A stretch of 64,000 nucleotides of DNA from Lactiplantibacillus pentosus (GCF_003641185.1 NZ_CP032757.1:3224001-3288000); one strand, 5' to 3'. Numbered from the stretch's first letter, positions 15,415 to 26,251 are shown. Made by a program: numbers and translations. The notes: generated by a model not told the origin, from the letters alone.

Positions 15415-16533
15415 CTAGCGTGCAGTCCGACTGATAATCCGGGCTAAGCGGTCAGCCATCCGTTCCAGATTGGCCGGTCCTTGTGCCATGGCTTGGTCTA
15501 AGGTCATGACTTGGTCAACGATGGGCAAGACGGCGGTGACCCCCTGTTCGGCAAATGTTGCGTTAGTCCCTTTTTGCCGGCCAACGAGGAGATAACACGG
15601 TTTATCCGCTGCCTGTGCCATTTGACTCAACTGAATCGGGACTTTGCCCATAAAGCTCTGGTCGTCGACTTGGCCCTCGCCCGAAATGACCAAATCAGCT
15701 TGCGCCACCTTGGCCTTCAACTGGCTCACGTCGGCGAGTAGCTGAAAACCAGATTGCACCTGAGCATGTAAGAAATAGCGCAAAGCAAAGCCGATTCCAC
15801 CCGCCGCACCATCACCAGCATGGGCGCTCACTTGGCCACTCGCAATCGTCATATAGTGCGCCAGGGCCGCATCGTGTGCGTCGATTTGGGCGGCAGGCAA
15901 CCCTTTTTGTGGGCCAAAGATTCTCGCCGCGCCATTGGTCCCAGTCAACGGATTCGTCACGTCCGCCGCGCTGATAAATGTCACGTCGGCGAGCTGTGGT
16001 AAGACTTGTTGCGTCTCAATGGTGGCCACTTTGCCTAAATCAGCACCAATCATCGCGAGTTCGTTTCCATTGGCATCTAGGAACCGATAGCCGAGCGCTC
16101 GCAAAATGCCGGCACCCCCATCGACCGTCCCACTACCACCGAGGCCCAGAATAATTTTACGTGCCCCGTGCTTGATTGCGTCCTTGATCAACAGGCCCGT
16201 CCCGTAAGTATTCGTGGCTAACGGGGTCAGTTGAGCCGTGACAAACTGAATGCCGGATGCAGCGGCGACCTCAATCACAGCTAGTTTTTCAGTCGCAAAA
16301 TAGCCATATGTTGCTTCCAGCGGCTGTTGGGCTAAGTCGACGGTCTGCGCCGTAATCGACTGACCACCCGCATGATTCGCCAACCAGGCCGCAACCGTTC
16401 CTTCACCACCATCCGCGATCGCCACCTGAGTCGTCGCTAATCCGTGTGCTTCAAAACGCCGGGCCACCAGCTGATTGGCCTGAATACTCGTGATGGAATT
16501 TTTGAAAGAATCAATGGCAATTAATGCGTGCAT
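15415..16533 (-). CDS. glxK: Glycerate kinase
   Basis: ATP-dependent kinase converting glycerate to a phosphoglycerate, 372 residues, of the GarK/GlxK family. N-terminal IAIDSFKNSITSIQAN, then ADGGEGTV and GLGGSGTVDGGAG (the nucleotide/phosphate site) are the family's hallmarks, and ISGEGQVDDQSFMGK is the C-terminal signature. Length is normal for the family. ATG at 16533 follows AGGGGAC. Monocistronic and divergent from the flavoprotein gene. The product isomer (2- or 3-phosphate) cannot be told. Confidence 0.9.
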   Translation of the reverse strand: MHALIAIDSFKNSITSIQANQLVARRFEAHGLATTQVAIADGGEGTVAAWLANHAGGQSITAQTVDLAQQPLEATYGYFATEKLAVIEVAAASGIQFVTAQLTPLATNTYGTGLLIKDAIKHGARKIILGLGGSGTVDGGAGILRALGYRFLDANGNELAMIGADLGKVATIETQQVLPQLADVTFISAADVTNPLTGTNGAARIFGPQKGLPAAQIDAHDAALAHYMTIASGQVSAHAGDGAAGGIGFALRYFLHAQVQSGFQLLADVSQLKAKVAQADLVISGEGQVDDQSFMGKVPIQLSQMAQAADKPCYLLVGRQKGTNATFAEQGVTAVLPIVDQVMTLDQAMAQGPANLERMADRLARIISRTAR

Positions 16534-16669
16534 TTTATCGTCCCCTATTCAATAACTACTTTCCAGTATAGAGAACCAACGTCTAATCGGCAATTCATAT
16601 CAGTTGTCAACGTTTATGAAAATCGTTAAGCTTAAAGTATCAAATAATTCATATGGAGGACGATAAGTT

Positions 16670-18004
16670 ATGGCAACTCAGTACGATTACGACGTATTAT
16701 ACATTGGTGCGGGCCACGCGACCTTTGATGGCGCGGCCCCACTCGCTAAGACCGGGGTCCGAGTCGGTGTGATTGAAAGTGGTTTAATTGGTGGGACCTG
16801 CCCTAATCGCGGGTGTAATGCCAAAATCACGCTCGATGAACCAGTCAAACTCACCCGTGAAGCTGCTCGCTTGAACGACCTGTTAAGTAGTGCGCCGACC
16901 ATCAACTGGACGGCCAACGTGGCGCATAAACAAGAAATCATCGACCCCTTACCAGCTGGTCTAACCGCTCGTTTGGAAGATGGTGGCGCCAAGATTATTC
17001 ATGGCCACGCGACGTTCAAAGATAACCACACCGTAATCGTGGATGACGACCAAACGATCACCGCTGAAAAGATCGTGATTGCGACCGGCTTGAAGCCCCA
17101 CCGTTTGGACATTCCGGGTACTGAATTAGCCCATGACAGCAGCGACTTCATGAACCTCAAGCAGTTGCCGCAAAACCTCGTCATTATTGGGGCCGGCTAT
17201 ATCGGCATGGAATTCGCGACGATTGCCAATGCCGCTGGCGCTAACGTGACAGTGATGCTTCACGGTGACCAAGCGCTCCGCGACTTCTATCAACCTTACG
17301 TTGAACAAGTCGTTGCTGACTTAACCGAACGAGGCGTCAAATTCATCAAAAATGCGAACGTTCAAGCGTTCGAACAACAACCCGTCCAACTTCAAGTGCG
17401 CTATGGCGATAATCAACAATTAACGGCTGACTGGATTTTAGACGCCACCGGCCGGATTCCGAACTTAGACGGCTTAGGTTTGGACCAAGTCGGCGTCAAA
17501 TACGACCGCCACGGGGTCTACGTTAACGATTATCTCCAAACCAACATCGATAACATTTACGCGGCCGGTGATGTGCTCGCCAACGACTTGCCAAAGGTCA
17601 CCCCTGCCGCTTACTTCGAGTCCAAATACTTGATGCGCCTATTCTCTGGTCAGACCACTGACCCCATCGACTATCCGGTCATTCCATCCGTGGTCTTCAC
17701 CTCACCACGAATCGCTCAAGCCGGGATGAAGATTCCAGACGCTGAAAAAGCTGGTTTGGACGTGGCCGAAAATGATTTAGCCAATTACTGGTATTACCAA
17801 GTCTCCCGTGAACCGATCGCCGCTAGCAAACAAGTTCATGACAAGGACGGCCATCTCGTCGGCGTCACTGAAATCAGCGACCAGGCCGAAAACGCGGTCA
17901 ACGCGCTATTACCAGCCATTGAATATCAATTGGACCGGGACCAAGTCGACCGCCTGATCGGCATCTTCCCAACCATCGGCTATGCCGCCTGGCACCGGGC
18001 TTAA
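16670..18004 (+). CDS. Pyridine nucleotide-disulfide oxidoreductase, atypical
   Basis: FAD/NAD(P)H flavoprotein of 444 residues of the glutathione reductase/lipoamide dehydrogenase group. FAD-binding GAGHATFDGA at 13, the redox pair Cys44/Cys49 in GGTCPNRGCNAK, the NAD(P)H fold GAGYIGMEF (174-182) and the second FAD motif NIYAAGDV are all present. In true disulfide reductases a C-terminal HPTxSEE supplies the His-Glu proton relay. Here it is IFPTIGYAAW (Phe433 in place of His, no Glu), and the protein ends soon after. It may therefore reduce something other than glutathione or lipoamide. ATG at 16670 follows GGAGGACG. Confidence 0.8.
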   Translation: MATQYDYDVLYIGAGHATFDGAAPLAKTGVRVGVIESGLIGGTCPNRGCNAKITLDEPVKLTREAARLNDLLSSAPTINWTANVAHKQEIIDPLPAGLTARLEDGGAKIIHGHATFKDNHTVIVDDDQTITAEKIVIATGLKPHRLDIPGTELAHDSSDFMNLKQLPQNLVIIGAGYIGMEFATIANAAGANVTVMLHGDQALRDFYQPYVEQVVADLTERGVKFIKNANVQAFEQQPVQLQVRYGDNQQLTADWILDATGRIPNLDGLGLDQVGVKYDRHGVYVNDYLQTNIDNIYAAGDVLANDLPKVTPAAYFESKYLMRLFSGQTTDPIDYPVIPSVVFTSPRIAQAGMKIPDAEKAGLDVAENDLANYWYYQVSREPIAASKQVHDKDGHLVGVTEISDQAENAVNALLPAIEYQLDRDQVDRLIGIFPTIGYAAWHRA

Positions 18005-18071
18005 GATGTTAAAGATTGATTTCACGCGATGATTTGACTTGTCTCGTTATCACAGTCTCGGCATAAAATAC

Positions 18072-18106
18072 AGCGATTCAAGGCCAACTGCTTTGAATCG
18101 CTTTTT
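18072..18106 (+). terminator. Rho-independent terminator
   Basis: AGCGATTCAA pairs with TTGAATCGCT, then T5. It ends the flavoprotein transcript just before the repeat element. Confidence 0.85.
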
Positions 18107-18121
18107 GTTACGTTACACTTA

Positions 18122-19040
18122 CGCATTGTGCTAGTGATTGGTCATGAATCATGATTAAAGCTTGCCAGTTAATTCGGATTACTGTCCGTCAGCATTGTTC
18201 GTCCTAGTCCGACTTCCGGGGCCGGCTGACAACGCTGGAACAGGGCGGACATCGATTTGAACTCACGCAGAAAACCACTGCGCAATTTCAAATACGAGTC
18301 TTCTTCTAGCCCGGGAAGACCACCCGGACAAGAAGAACTTCGCCCTTGAGCATTGTCAGCCAGCCCCTACAGTCGGGAACCCGCTCGAATGGCGGATGAA
18401 CGGCCACCTAACTTGGTGCAATTGACCACTGGATATAGGTGACTGGACTTTCAGTAAAAATTCAAATTGGTATCATTAATTCTTTAAGGCAGTTGAACGC
18501 TGAGAAGATTACCTGAATATTATTCACTACTTCCAATTACAACTAGCTTGAAATTGTTCAATAAAATTGCCTTCGTTTATAATTCAAGACTTTGTTATCT
18601 CAGACGACTAGCGAAAATTCTGACAGGTAATTTCAGTGAAGTTGCTTGTCAAAAACCTTAAACCATGGGTAAGGACATTTAACTATTGTTAGAACCCAGT
18701 CTGACAGTTGAATATCAAGATAACCATGTACTAAGGAACCAACGACTAATCCAACCAAAAGTTGAGTCCGCACATGTCTGCCTTTCGAATACCATCCCGG
18801 CTGGAAGGCATTCTGTGCAAGGCTCAGTGGCGAAATTTCACTTAGCAAGCGTTCTTTGCTTGGTTAGTGAAAGACCAGTATTTAAGACGCGGACTTCGGC
18901 TTAAATCTGTGTCCACCACGTTCCAGCCATTGCACAGAATGCCTGGAAGCCGGTGTAGGACGACGCCACGACTGCAAGTTTACGCTAACTCGCACTGTTT
19001 CCAGCGGTTCCAAGCTGGCTGGTTTTGAACTTAAAAACAC
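18122..19040 (+). repeat. Long copy of the TIR-bounded non-coding element (right end lost)
   Basis: Left end CGCATTGTGCTAGTGATTG followed by the common body: a CGTCAGC..GGCTGAC hairpin, a TTCTTCTAGCCCGGG hairpin, an A+T-rich middle, and a right part with an inverted pair (CTGGAAGGCATTCTGTGCAA against TTGCACAGAATGCC). Homologous along its length to the elements at 48491 and 54941. The terminal inverted repeat on the right is missing; homology stops near TTTTGAACTTAAAAACACAG, next to the purB terminator. Open frames inside it are not conserved between copies. Confidence 0.8.
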
Positions 19041-19056
19041 AGTAACAAAATGCCCC

Positions 19057-19087
19057 AAAAAGCCCCAGCGAATGATTCGCTGGGGCT
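19057..19087 (-). terminator. purB terminator
   Basis: On the minus strand AGCCCCAGCGAA pairs perfectly with TTCGCTGGGGCT, then T5. Confidence 0.9.
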
Positions 19088-19101
19088 TCATTAGTTTTAA
19101 A

Positions 19102-20400
19102 TTAATCGTCTAATCCTAATCGTTCGAAAATCTCGTCAACGTGGCGTAAGTGATAATGGTAGTCAAAGGCGTCATCGATAGCGGCTTGGTCCAAGTGTTC
19201 GCGAATTTCGGCGTTGCCTTCGACGAGTGGCTTGAATTGGAGCTGCTCATCCCAGGACTTAGCCGTTAACGGTTGAACCAGGTCATAGGCACTTTCACGT
19301 GACATGCCGGTATCAATCAGTTTTAACAAGACGCGTTGACTATAGATCAACCCGTAAGTCGCATCCATATTCTGCTTCATCCGCTCTGGGAAGACCGTCA
19401 ACGTCTTAATGATCTTGTTGATTCGCGTCAAGATGTAGTCCACCAAGATCGTCGTATCTGGTAAAATGATCCGCTCTGCAGATGAGTGCGAAATGTCGCG
19501 TTCATGCCACAATGGCACGTCTTCGTAGGCCGTCATCATGTGACCACGGATAACGCGTGCCAACCCAGTCACATTTTCAGAACCGATTGGATTACGTTTA
19601 TGCGGCATCGCTGAGGACCCCTTTTGTCCTTTATTGAAGAATTCTTCAACTTCATGGGTCTCAGACTTTTGTAAGCCGCGAATTTCGGTTGCAAACACTT
19701 CAACGCTGGTTGCAATCAAGGCTAAGCTTGCAATGTATTCCGCGTGCAAGTCACGTGGTAAGACTTGTGTTGAGATTTCTTGTGCGCGCAAGCCGAGTCG
19801 TTTGCAGACAAATTCTTCGACAAACGGTGGGATGTTGGCGAACGTCCCCACGGCACCACTGATTTTACCCGCTTCAACGCCCGCAGCTGCGTGTTCGAAG
19901 CGTTCGATATCCCGGTTGATTTCTGAATACCAACGGGCAATCTTCAAGCCAAAGGTGGTTGGTTCAGCGTGGACACCGTGCGTCCGGCCCATTTCAACCG
20001 TATATTTATATTTTTTCGCCTGTTGTGCTAGTGTCGCCCGTAAGTCCTGTAAGTCTTGGCGAATAATCGCATTGGCCTGCTTCAACCGGTACCCCTGAGC
20101 AGTGTCGACCACGTCAGTACTTGTCAGGCCATAATGAACCCACTTACGTTCGGCGCCTAATGATTCGGAAACATCACGCGTAAAAGCAACCACATCATGA
20201 TGCGTTACGGCTTCGATTTCCGCGATCCGATCAACATCAAACTTGGCATTTTCTCGAATTTTAGCAACATCACTTGCCGGAATCTTCCCCAATTCAGCCC
20301 AGGCCTCGTCTGCAGCAATCTCTACTTCCAACCACGCTTGATACTGATTTTCTAACGACCATACTTTGCCCATCTCGGGACGCGTATAACGATCAATCAT
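19102..20400 (-). CDS. purB: Adenylosuccinate lyase
   Basis: Fumarase-superfamily enzyme of 432 residues acting twice in purine synthesis: cleavage of SAICAR to AICAR and of adenylosuccinate to AMP. The signature loop [17 protein letters not shown] (261-277, with the mobile catalytic serine), the general-acid region [14 protein letters not shown] (138-151) and [10 protein letters not shown] (92-101) are intact. It is transcribed divergently from purA, which makes its AMP-branch substrate, and PurBox-like motifs lie between them. ATG at 20400. Confidence 0.97.
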   Translation of the reverse strand: MIDRYTRPEMGKVWSLENQYQAWLEVEIAADEAWAELGKIPASDVAKIRENAKFDVDRIAEIEAVTHHDVVAFTRDVSESLGAERKWVHYGLTSTDVVDTAQGYRLKQANAIIRQDLQDLRATLAQQAKKYKYTVEMGRTHGVHAEPTTFGLKIARWYSEINRDIERFEHAAAGVEAGKISGAVGTFANIPPFVEEFVCKRLGLRAQEISTQVLPRDLHAEYIASLALIATSVEVFATEIRGLQKSETHEVEEFFNKGQKGSSAMPHKRNPIGSENVTGLARVIRGHMMTAYEDVPLWHERDISHSSAERIILPDTTILVDYILTRINKIIKTLTVFPERMKQNMDATYGLIYSQRVLLKLIDTGMSRESAYDLVQPLTAKSWDEQLQFKPLVEGNAEIREHLDQAAIDDAFDYHYHLRHVDEIFERLGLDD

Positions 20401-20440
20401 TGCTAATCCTCATTTCTATTTAGGTAATCACTAACAAAAA

Positions 20441-20490
20441 ACGAACATTATTATATCACATCAGCCAGTTTAATCATAGGGACGAACAAT
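20441..20490. promoter_or_regulatory. Two PurBox-like motifs on the purB side
   Basis: ACGAACATTA (20441-20450, after an A-run) and GACGAACAAT (20481-20490) match the CCGAACNWT core of the PurBox known from Bacillus and Lactococcus PurR control, as direct repeats 40 bp apart. They lie 40 and 80 bp upstream of purB. The regulator gene is not in the window. Confidence 0.5.
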
Positions 20491-20587
20491 GAAAATATCC
20501 CGTCTTTTTTCATTTCATTATCATGTTTTTCCGGTTAATCGACAATAATTGTGTCTAACTATGAACAATTAATTAACACTAAAACAA

Positions 20588-20597
20588 GAACATTCGG
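20588..20597. promoter_or_regulatory. PurBox-like motif on the purA side
   Basis: GAACATTCGG reads CCGAATGTTC on the minus strand, a seven-of-nine match to the PurBox core. It lies just upstream of the purA -35 (TTGCGT, 20606-20611). Confidence 0.4.
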
Positions 20598-20605
20598 ATT
20601 TCAGG

Positions 20606-20634
20606 TTGCGTTTTGGGGCTAAAGTTGCTATACT
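20606..20634 (+). promoter_or_regulatory. purA promoter
   Basis: TTGCGT (20606-20611), 17-bp spacer, TATACT (20629-20634). It predicts a start near 20641 and a leader of about 75 nt carrying a hairpin at 20646-20668. Confidence 0.7.
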
Positions 20635-20645
20635 CATTTCTGTTG

Positions 20646-20668
20646 GAGTAGTGAACGTTTGACTACTC
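20646..20668 (+). other. Hairpin in the purA leader
   Basis: GAGTAGT pairs with ACTACTC around the 9-base loop GAACGTTTG. The loop itself resembles the PurBox core GAACNNT. It lies about 50 bp before the purA start. No T-run follows, so it is not a terminator; an operator half-site or mRNA-stability role is possible. Confidence 0.4.
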
Positions 20669-20716
20669 TCTAGGATTAATTATTCATAATTAAACTATTT
20701 AATGAGGTGGAAGAAT

Positions 20717-22006
20717 ATGGCATCAGTCGTAGTAGTAGGTAGCCAGTGGGGCGATGAAGGTAAAGGAAAGATCACGGACTTTTTGAGTCAGGAAGCAGAT
20801 GTGGTATCACGTTACCAAGGCGGCGACAACGCCGGCCACACCATCGTATTTAATGGACAAACTTTCAAATTACGGCTGATTCCATCTGGGATTTTCTTCC
20901 ACGACAAACTCGCCGTAATTGGGAATGGCGTCGTGCTAAATCCCAAGTCATTAGTTGAAGAATTACAATATTTGCGCGATAACGGCGTTAACCCTGATAA
21001 CCTGAGAATTTCAAATCGGGCCCACGTCATCTTGCCTTATCACATCACCTTAGATGGTGCTCAAGAAAAGGCTAAGGCTGGCGGCAAGATTGGGACGACC
21101 AACAAAGGGATCGGCCCAGCTTACATGGACAAAGCCGAACGAATCGGGATTCGGATGGCCGACTTACTCGACAAGGACACGTTTGCCGCTTTACTCAAAC
21201 GCAACTTAGCCGAAAAGAACCAAATCATTACCAAGCTCTATGATCTGGAACCACTTAAATTTGAAGATATTTTTGATGACTATTACGCTTATGGGCAAAC
21301 TTTGAAGCCATTCGTGACGGATACTTCTGTTGTGATCAACGATGCGCTCGATAACGGCCAACGGGTACTCTTTGAAGGCGCTCAAGGCGTGATGTTGGAT
21401 ATCGACCAAGGGACTTATCCTTACGTCACTTCCTCAAACCCAGTCGCCGGTGGGGTCACCATTGGTAGTGGCGTCGGCCCTTCTAAGATCGACAACTGTG
21501 TCGGTGTTTTAAAGGCTTACACCTCTCGCGTTGGTGACGGACCATTCCCAACTGAACTCTTCGATGAAGTGGGTGATTTCATCCGTGAAACGGCCCACGA
21601 ATACGGTACCGTTACGAAGCGGCCACGGCGAATCGGCTGGTTTGATAGCGTCGTGTTACGGCATGCCAAACGAGTCTCTGGGTTTACCCACCTCAGCTTG
21701 AACTGCTTGGACGTCTTGACTGGCTTGAAGACCATCAAGGTATGTACCGCTTATGACCTGAACGGCGAAACCATCTATCACTACCCAGCCAGTCTGAAGG
21801 AATTGGAAGCTTGCAAGCCGATTTACGAAGAACTACCTGGCTGGGACGAAGATATTACGGGCGTGAAGACCTTTGAAGAACTCCCAACGAATGCCCAAAA
21901 TTATTTACGTAAATTAGAAGAACTCGTTGGCGTTAAGATCGCGACCTTCTCTGTCGGTCCCGACCGTGAACAAACCAACGTGATCGACCACGACATTTGG
22001 GGATAA
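20717..22006 (+). CDS. purA: Adenylosuccinate synthetase
   Basis: GTP-dependent ligase joining IMP and aspartate to adenylosuccinate, the first step of the AMP branch, 429 residues. The P-loop GDEGKGK (12-18) with catalytic Asp13, the GGDNAGHT motif with His41, the [12 protein letters not shown] loop and the late [13 protein letters not shown] segment are all present. The ATG at 20717 is set by GAGGTGG just upstream; the ATG at 20702 overlaps that site. guaC follows 43 bp downstream, so AMP formation and GMP recycling are probably co-expressed. Confidence 0.97.
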   Translation: MASVVVVGSQWGDEGKGKITDFLSQEADVVSRYQGGDNAGHTIVFNGQTFKLRLIPSGIFFHDKLAVIGNGVVLNPKSLVEELQYLRDNGVNPDNLRISNRAHVILPYHITLDGAQEKAKAGGKIGTTNKGIGPAYMDKAERIGIRMADLLDKDTFAALLKRNLAEKNQIITKLYDLEPLKFEDIFDDYYAYGQTLKPFVTDTSVVINDALDNGQRVLFEGAQGVMLDIDQGTYPYVTSSNPVAGGVTIGSGVGPSKIDNCVGVLKAYTSRVGDGPFPTELFDEVGDFIRETAHEYGTVTKRPRRIGWFDSVVLRHAKRVSGFTHLSLNCLDVLTGLKTIKVCTAYDLNGETIYHYPASLKELEACKPIYEELPGWDEDITGVKTFEELPTNAQNYLRKLEELVGVKIATFSVGPDREQTNVIDHDIWG

Positions 22007-22049
22007 GGACGACCACCTTCCCAACGAACTTTAAAGGAGCTGTAACAGA

Positions 22050-23027
22050 ATGGGTATGGAAATTTTTGATTACGAAGACATTCAATTAATTCCAAACAAG
22101 TGTGTGATTAACAGTCGTTCCGAAGCTGACACCACCGTGGCACTCGGCGGCCGGCGTTTCAAGATTCCAGTGGTACCTGCCAACATGGCGACCGTCATTA
22201 ATGACGACATCGCTAAGTGGCTTGCGACCAACGACTACTTCTATATCATGCATCGTTTTGCGCCAGAAACACGGCGGGCCTTTATCGAAACGATGCACGC
22301 TGACAAACTGTATGCATCGATCTCGGTCGGTGTCAAAGCGAGTGAATACGACTTTATCGACGACCTAGCTGCTAATCAGATCGTCCCTGAATACATTACG
22401 ATCGACATTGCGCATGGTCATGCTGACAGCGTCATTGCCATGATCAAGCACATCAAGGACGTCCTGCCAGCCAGCTTCGTGATTGCCGGTAACGTTGCCA
22501 CCCCGGCCGCCGTGCGTGACCTAGAAAACGCCGGCGCGGATGCCACCAAAGTTGGCGTGGGCCCTGGTAAAGCCTGCATCACGAAGGTCAAGACGGGCTT
22601 CGGAACGGGTGGCTGGCAGTTAGCGGCTGTCCGCTGGTGCGCCAAGGCCGCTCGTAAGCCAATCATCGCGGACGGCGGTGTCCGGACCAATGGCGACATT
22701 GCCAAGTCCATCCGCTTCGGTGCGACGATGGTCATGATTGGTTCGATGTTAGCTGGGCACCAAGAATCACCCGGCAACATTTTAAAAATCGATGGCAAGA
22801 CTTATAAACAATATTATGGTTCAGCCAGTGAAACGCAAAAAGGCGAACATAAAAACGTTGAAGGCAAGCAGATGTTGGTCCCTTACCGTGGCCACTTAGC
22901 CGACACCCTCAACGAAATGCAAGAAGACTTACAATCATCGATCTCCTACGCGGGTGGCCGCGACTTAAAGGCCATTACCAAGTGCGATTACGTGGTCGTT
23001 AAGAATTCCATCTATAACGGTGATTAA
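22050..23027 (+). CDS. guaC: GMP reductase
   Basis: NADPH-dependent deamination of GMP to IMP, 325 residues, IMPDH/GMPR fold. [18 protein letters not shown] at the start matches the short GMP reductase form (no CBS domains). The catalytic cysteine is in [17 protein letters not shown] (about 170-180), and [17 protein letters not shown] binds the phosphate. Together with purA it turns surplus guanine nucleotide into AMP. AAAGGAG lies 10 bases before the ATG at 22050. Confidence 0.95.
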   Translation: MGMEIFDYEDIQLIPNKCVINSRSEADTTVALGGRRFKIPVVPANMATVINDDIAKWLATNDYFYIMHRFAPETRRAFIETMHADKLYASISVGVKASEYDFIDDLAANQIVPEYITIDIAHGHADSVIAMIKHIKDVLPASFVIAGNVATPAAVRDLENAGADATKVGVGPGKACITKVKTGFGTGGWQLAAVRWCAKAARKPIIADGGVRTNGDIAKSIRFGATMVMIGSMLAGHQESPGNILKIDGKTYKQYYGSASETQKGEHKNVEGKQMLVPYRGHLADTLNEMQEDLQSSISYAGGRDLKAITKCDYVVVKNSIYNGD

Positions 23028-23029
23028 GC

Positions 23030-23068
23030 AAAAATGCCGCAAGCCAAATTGGTTTGCGGCATTTTTTT
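23030..23068 (+). terminator. purA-guaC terminator
   Basis: AAAATGCCGCAAGCC pairs with GGTTTGCGGCATTTT, followed by T7 in total. Confidence 0.95.
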
Positions 23069-23244
23069 GCGGTATGAACCTCGTGCCAGCGATGACTTAG
23101 CGTTGCCCCCTAGTCCCGCGGTTCCATCGCCATATTCGCCGTTTCCGGCCATTTTTCCAGCTTTCAAACAAGTAGTACGGCAGTTCCACTAGACTCTACC
23201 CGACTTACCGCCAAGCCTGCAGCCGGCCAGCTAACCACCCTAGT

Positions 23245-24192
23245 TCACGACCGCATGACCGCTAGCTGGGTCCGGTAAGCCGCCAACTCCGTCTGAGTGG
23301 CATAAATGAAATGTCCCGGCACGACTTCGCTGAATTGGGGCACATCAGCCGGGTCTTCATGGACCACTTCATGATAGGCGACCAGTTGTTTCTGGCGCGC
23401 CAGCTGCGGGTCCGGAATCGGAATGGCCGCCAACAGCGATTGGGTGTACGGGTGTAGCGGATGTGCAAAGAGCTCTGCGGTCGGTGCAAGCTCTAGGATG
23501 CGGCCGTTGTGAATCACCGCGACTCGGTCTGAAATGAAGCGGACCACTGAGAGATCATGTGCAATGAACAGGTATGATAGTTGACTTTCCTGCTGAAATT
23601 GCTTGAGCAAGTTTAGAATCTGCGTCCGAATCGAAACGTCCAGTGCCGAAATCGGTTCATCCGCCACAACCAACTCCGGCCGCATAATCAGGGCACGGGC
23701 GATGCCGATTCGTTGCCGCTGCCCACCTGAGAATTCATGCGGATATCGAGATAAATGCTCGGGCAACAGGCCGACCGCTTTGATCATCCGTGCGACTTGC
23801 TCACGTCGGCCCTGTTCAGAGTGATACAGGTGAAAATTCAATAGTCCCTCTGAGATAATATAATCGATCGTAGCCCGCTCATTCAGCGAGGCCGCGGGAT
23901 CTTGAAAGATCATCTGAATCTTGCGCATTACATCACGGTGGGCTTTGGCTGCCAAGCCCTGATTGATGGGTTGACCATGAAACGTGATCGTGCCGGCTGC
24001 GGTCGGAATAATGCCTAAAATCGCACGCCCAATCGTTGTCTTGCCCGAACCAGATTCACCCACCAAGGCCAGCGTCTCGCCTGGATACAGGTCAAAATTG
24101 GCATCCTTGACCGCCACAAATCGACGTTTACCGGCGCCAAAGGCAATTTCTAAGTTTTTAACCGTCAACAGCGCCTGCTTTTCATTCGTCAC
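23245..24192 (-). CDS. oppF: Oligopeptide ABC transporter ATPase OppF (AmiF-like)
   Basis: Cytosolic ABC ATPase of 315 residues. Walker [10 protein letters not shown] (47-55), signature SGGQRQR and Walker [13 protein letters not shown] are intact, and the C-terminal oligo_HPY region with [19 protein letters not shown] is typical of oligopeptide importers. The start is a GTG at 24192, eight bases after AGGAGG, inside the end of oppD (11-base overlap), so translation is coupled. Last gene of the oppABCDF operon; forms the heterodimeric motor with OppD. Confidence 0.93.
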   Translation of the reverse strand: MTNEKQALLTVKNLEIAFGAGKRRFVAVKDANFDLYPGETLALVGESGSGKTTIGRAILGIIPTAAGTITFHGQPINQGLAAKAHRDVMRKIQMIFQDPAASLNERATIDYIISEGLLNFHLYHSEQGRREQVARMIKAVGLLPEHLSRYPHEFSGGQRQRIGIARALIMRPELVVADEPISALDVSIRTQILNLLKQFQQESQLSYLFIAHDLSVVRFISDRVAVIHNGRILELAPTAELFAHPLHPYTQSLLAAIPIPDPQLARQKQLVAYHEVVHEDPADVPQFSEVVPGHFIYATQTELAAYRTQLAVMRS

Positions 24193-25273
24193 TAGTGGAT
24201 CCTCCTGTCTTTTGACTGATTTGCATTTCCGACTTCGTCAACGCCACGAGCCGGGCGTGGAGGTTGCGAATTAGTGCTGGTTTCTCGACCTTCGGGGCCC
24301 GCGGATCAAGTAGCCACGTCTTCGCCCAATGCGTCGGACTGACGTCAAATTTCGGTGGTTCCTGCTTGAAGTCAGCCGCTAACGCATAGCGATTGCGGGG
24401 CGCAAAGGCATCTCCTTCAATATCGTGGAATAGCGATGGTGGCGTACCGGGAATCGAATAGAGTCCGGAGTCAGCGGTCGCCAGTTGGGGCAACGCCGAT
24501 AACAGGCTCCAGGTGTACGGATGCCGTGGGTCATAAAAAATTTCGTCGCAGGTCCCTAACTCCACGATTTGTCCGGCATACATCACCGCGATTCGGTCTG
24601 CGATGGCGGCCACGACGCCTAAGTCATGGGTAATAAAAATAATTGAAAAATGGTACTCACGTTGCAGTTGTTTGATCAGGTCCAGGATTTGCGCCTGAAT
24701 CGTGACATCCAGTGCGGTGGTTGGCTCATCACAAATCAGGATCCGCGGATGACAAGCGAGTGCGACGGCAATCACGATTCGCTGGCGCATGCCACCTGAG
24801 TACTCGAATGGATAGGCGTTGTAGCGTTCAGCCGCATCCGGAATCCCCGTCCGCGTCATCAGTTCGATTGCTTGGGCCTTTGCTTCTGCCGGCGATTTCT
24901 GCTGGTGCTTGATGATGACCTCTGCGATTTGCGACCCAATCGTTTTGATAGGATCAAACGACGTCATCGGGTCTTGAAAAATGGTCGTGATCCCCTTGCC
25001 CCGAATCTGATCCCACTCCCGGTCTCGTTTTAAATCGCTCAAACAGGTGTCGCCATACATGATGCGGCCACTGGTGATGCGCCCGTTATCCTCTAGCATG
25101 CCAGTAAACGTTTTGGTCAGCACCGACTTGCCAGAACCAGATTCGCCGACTAATGCCAAGATTTCCTGATCATATAAGGCTAAGGAAACGTGCCGAATCG
25201 CCTGTAAATCCTGGCCGCGCACACGAAAACTAACTGACAGATCATCAACCGCTAACACAACTTGCTGTTTCAT
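24182..25273 (-). CDS. oppD: Oligopeptide ABC transporter ATPase OppD (AmiE-like)
   Basis: ABC ATPase of 363 residues. Walker A GESGSGKS, signature SGGMRQR, Walker [13 protein letters not shown] and a long C-terminal oligopeptide-specific extension with [16 protein letters not shown] are present. The ATG at 25273 is taken; a GTG one codon earlier lies in the ribosome site (GGGGGATGG). It lies 12 bp after oppC. Length resembles streptococcal AmiE. Confidence 0.93.
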   Translation of the reverse strand: MKQQVVLAVDDLSVSFRVRGQDLQAIRHVSLALYDQEILALVGESGSGKSVLTKTFTGMLEDNGRITSGRIMYGDTCLSDLKRDREWDQIRGKGITTIFQDPMTSFDPIKTIGSQIAEVIIKHQQKSPAEAKAQAIELMTRTGIPDAAERYNAYPFEYSGGMRQRIVIAVALACHPRILICDEPTTALDVTIQAQILDLIKQLQREYHFSIIFITHDLGVVAAIADRIAVMYAGQIVELGTCDEIFYDPRHPYTWSLLSALPQLATADSGLYSIPGTPPSLFHDIEGDAFAPRNRYALAADFKQEPPKFDVSPTHWAKTWLLDPRAPKVEKPALIRNLHARLVALTKSEMQISQKTGGSTSDE

Positions 25274-25285
25274 CACACCATCCCC

Positions 25286-26251
25286 CTAACGATGAGTCCG
25301 TGGATCCGACGCATCCGCCAGATTTTGCCCAACAATATACAGCGACACCGTGATCAAGGCGAGCACGAGTACGGGTAGCCAGAACAGATATGGATAGCTC
25401 GTGATATCTGGCGAATATTGTGAAATCAGCCGTCCCAGTGACGGCACATTGGCACTCAACCCAACGCCCAGAAACGAGAGGAAGACTTCAAACGAAATGA
25501 AGGCCGGTAATAACTGGGACAGTTGGGTCACGATCACCGATGTCAGGTACGGTAGAATATTGCGGCCAATCAACCGTATCGTTGGGGTCCCGAGCGTCTT
25601 GGAAGCGATGTTGTATTCACGATCACGGCGTAAAATGACTTGCACGCGAATAAAATACGCCGTATCCAACCAAGTCGTGACCGTCATCGCAAAAATCAGA
25701 TTCCAAAAGCCATTGCCAAAGGTATACGATAAAACAATGATAATCAGCAGGTTGGGCACGTTGGACAAGACGTTATAAATCTCCAACATGAGCCGATCGA
25801 TTTTTTTAGAATTCCCCCAATAGGCACCGACCGCCACGCCAACCACCGTGGTAATGAGCGAGGCGATCACCCCAATCGAAATCGAGGTGCGGGCCCCCGC
25901 CCAGATGGCGTCAAAGAGGGACTTACCATCAGCATCCGTCCCAAACCAATAGTGCCAGCTAGGCCAATTATAACGGGCGCTAAAATCATTGATGTTACTG
26001 ACATTCATCAGGCTATAGCCACTGAACAGCGGCTGAATGAATGCGAGCAACAAGATGACGAGCATCAGAATAAACATCGCAATCGTCAGTTTATTTGCGA
26101 AAAACACCCGTGCCACGGACCGCCAGTAAGAATACGTCGGCGTATCAATTTTCTCCGTCGCCTGATCGTCCAACGCAACGAACTTAAAATCCGCCGCCGT
26201 GAGTTGCTCCTGACTAGCTGGTGCGTGCTGCTTATCTGGACTAGTTACCAT
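25286..26251 (-). CDS. oppC: Oligopeptide ABC transporter permease OppC (AmiD-like)
   Basis: Inner-membrane permease of 321 residues with about six transmembrane helices. A cytosolic N-terminus precedes the first helix (about 55-75), and the ABC-permease EAA loop is seen around IASKTLGTPTIRLIGRNILPY. The ATG at 26251 is preferred because GGGGG lies nine bases upstream; the ATG at 26260 directly abuts that site. It immediately follows oppB. Confidence 0.9.
   Translation of the reverse strand: MVTSPDKQHAPASQEQLTAADFKFVALDDQATEKIDTPTYSYWRSVARVFFANKLTIAMFILMLVILLLAFIQPLFSGYSLMNVSNINDFSARYNWPSWHYWFGTDADGKSLFDAIWAGARTSISIGVIASLITTVVGVAVGAYWGNSKKIDRLMLEIYNVLSNVPNLLIIIVLSYTFGNGFWNLIFAMTVTTWLDTAYFIRVQVILRRDREYNIASKTLGTPTIRLIGRNILPYLTSVIVTQLSQLLPAFISFEVFLSFLGVGLSANVPSLGRLISQYSPDITSYPYLFWLPVLVLALITVSLYIVGQNLADASDPRTHR

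Noticed and set aside
18633..19091. Protein-coding frames inside the repeat element (also at 49116-49340 and 55518-55847)
   Set aside because: They differ between copies, lack ribosome sites and overlap conserved hairpins; the element is treated as non-coding.
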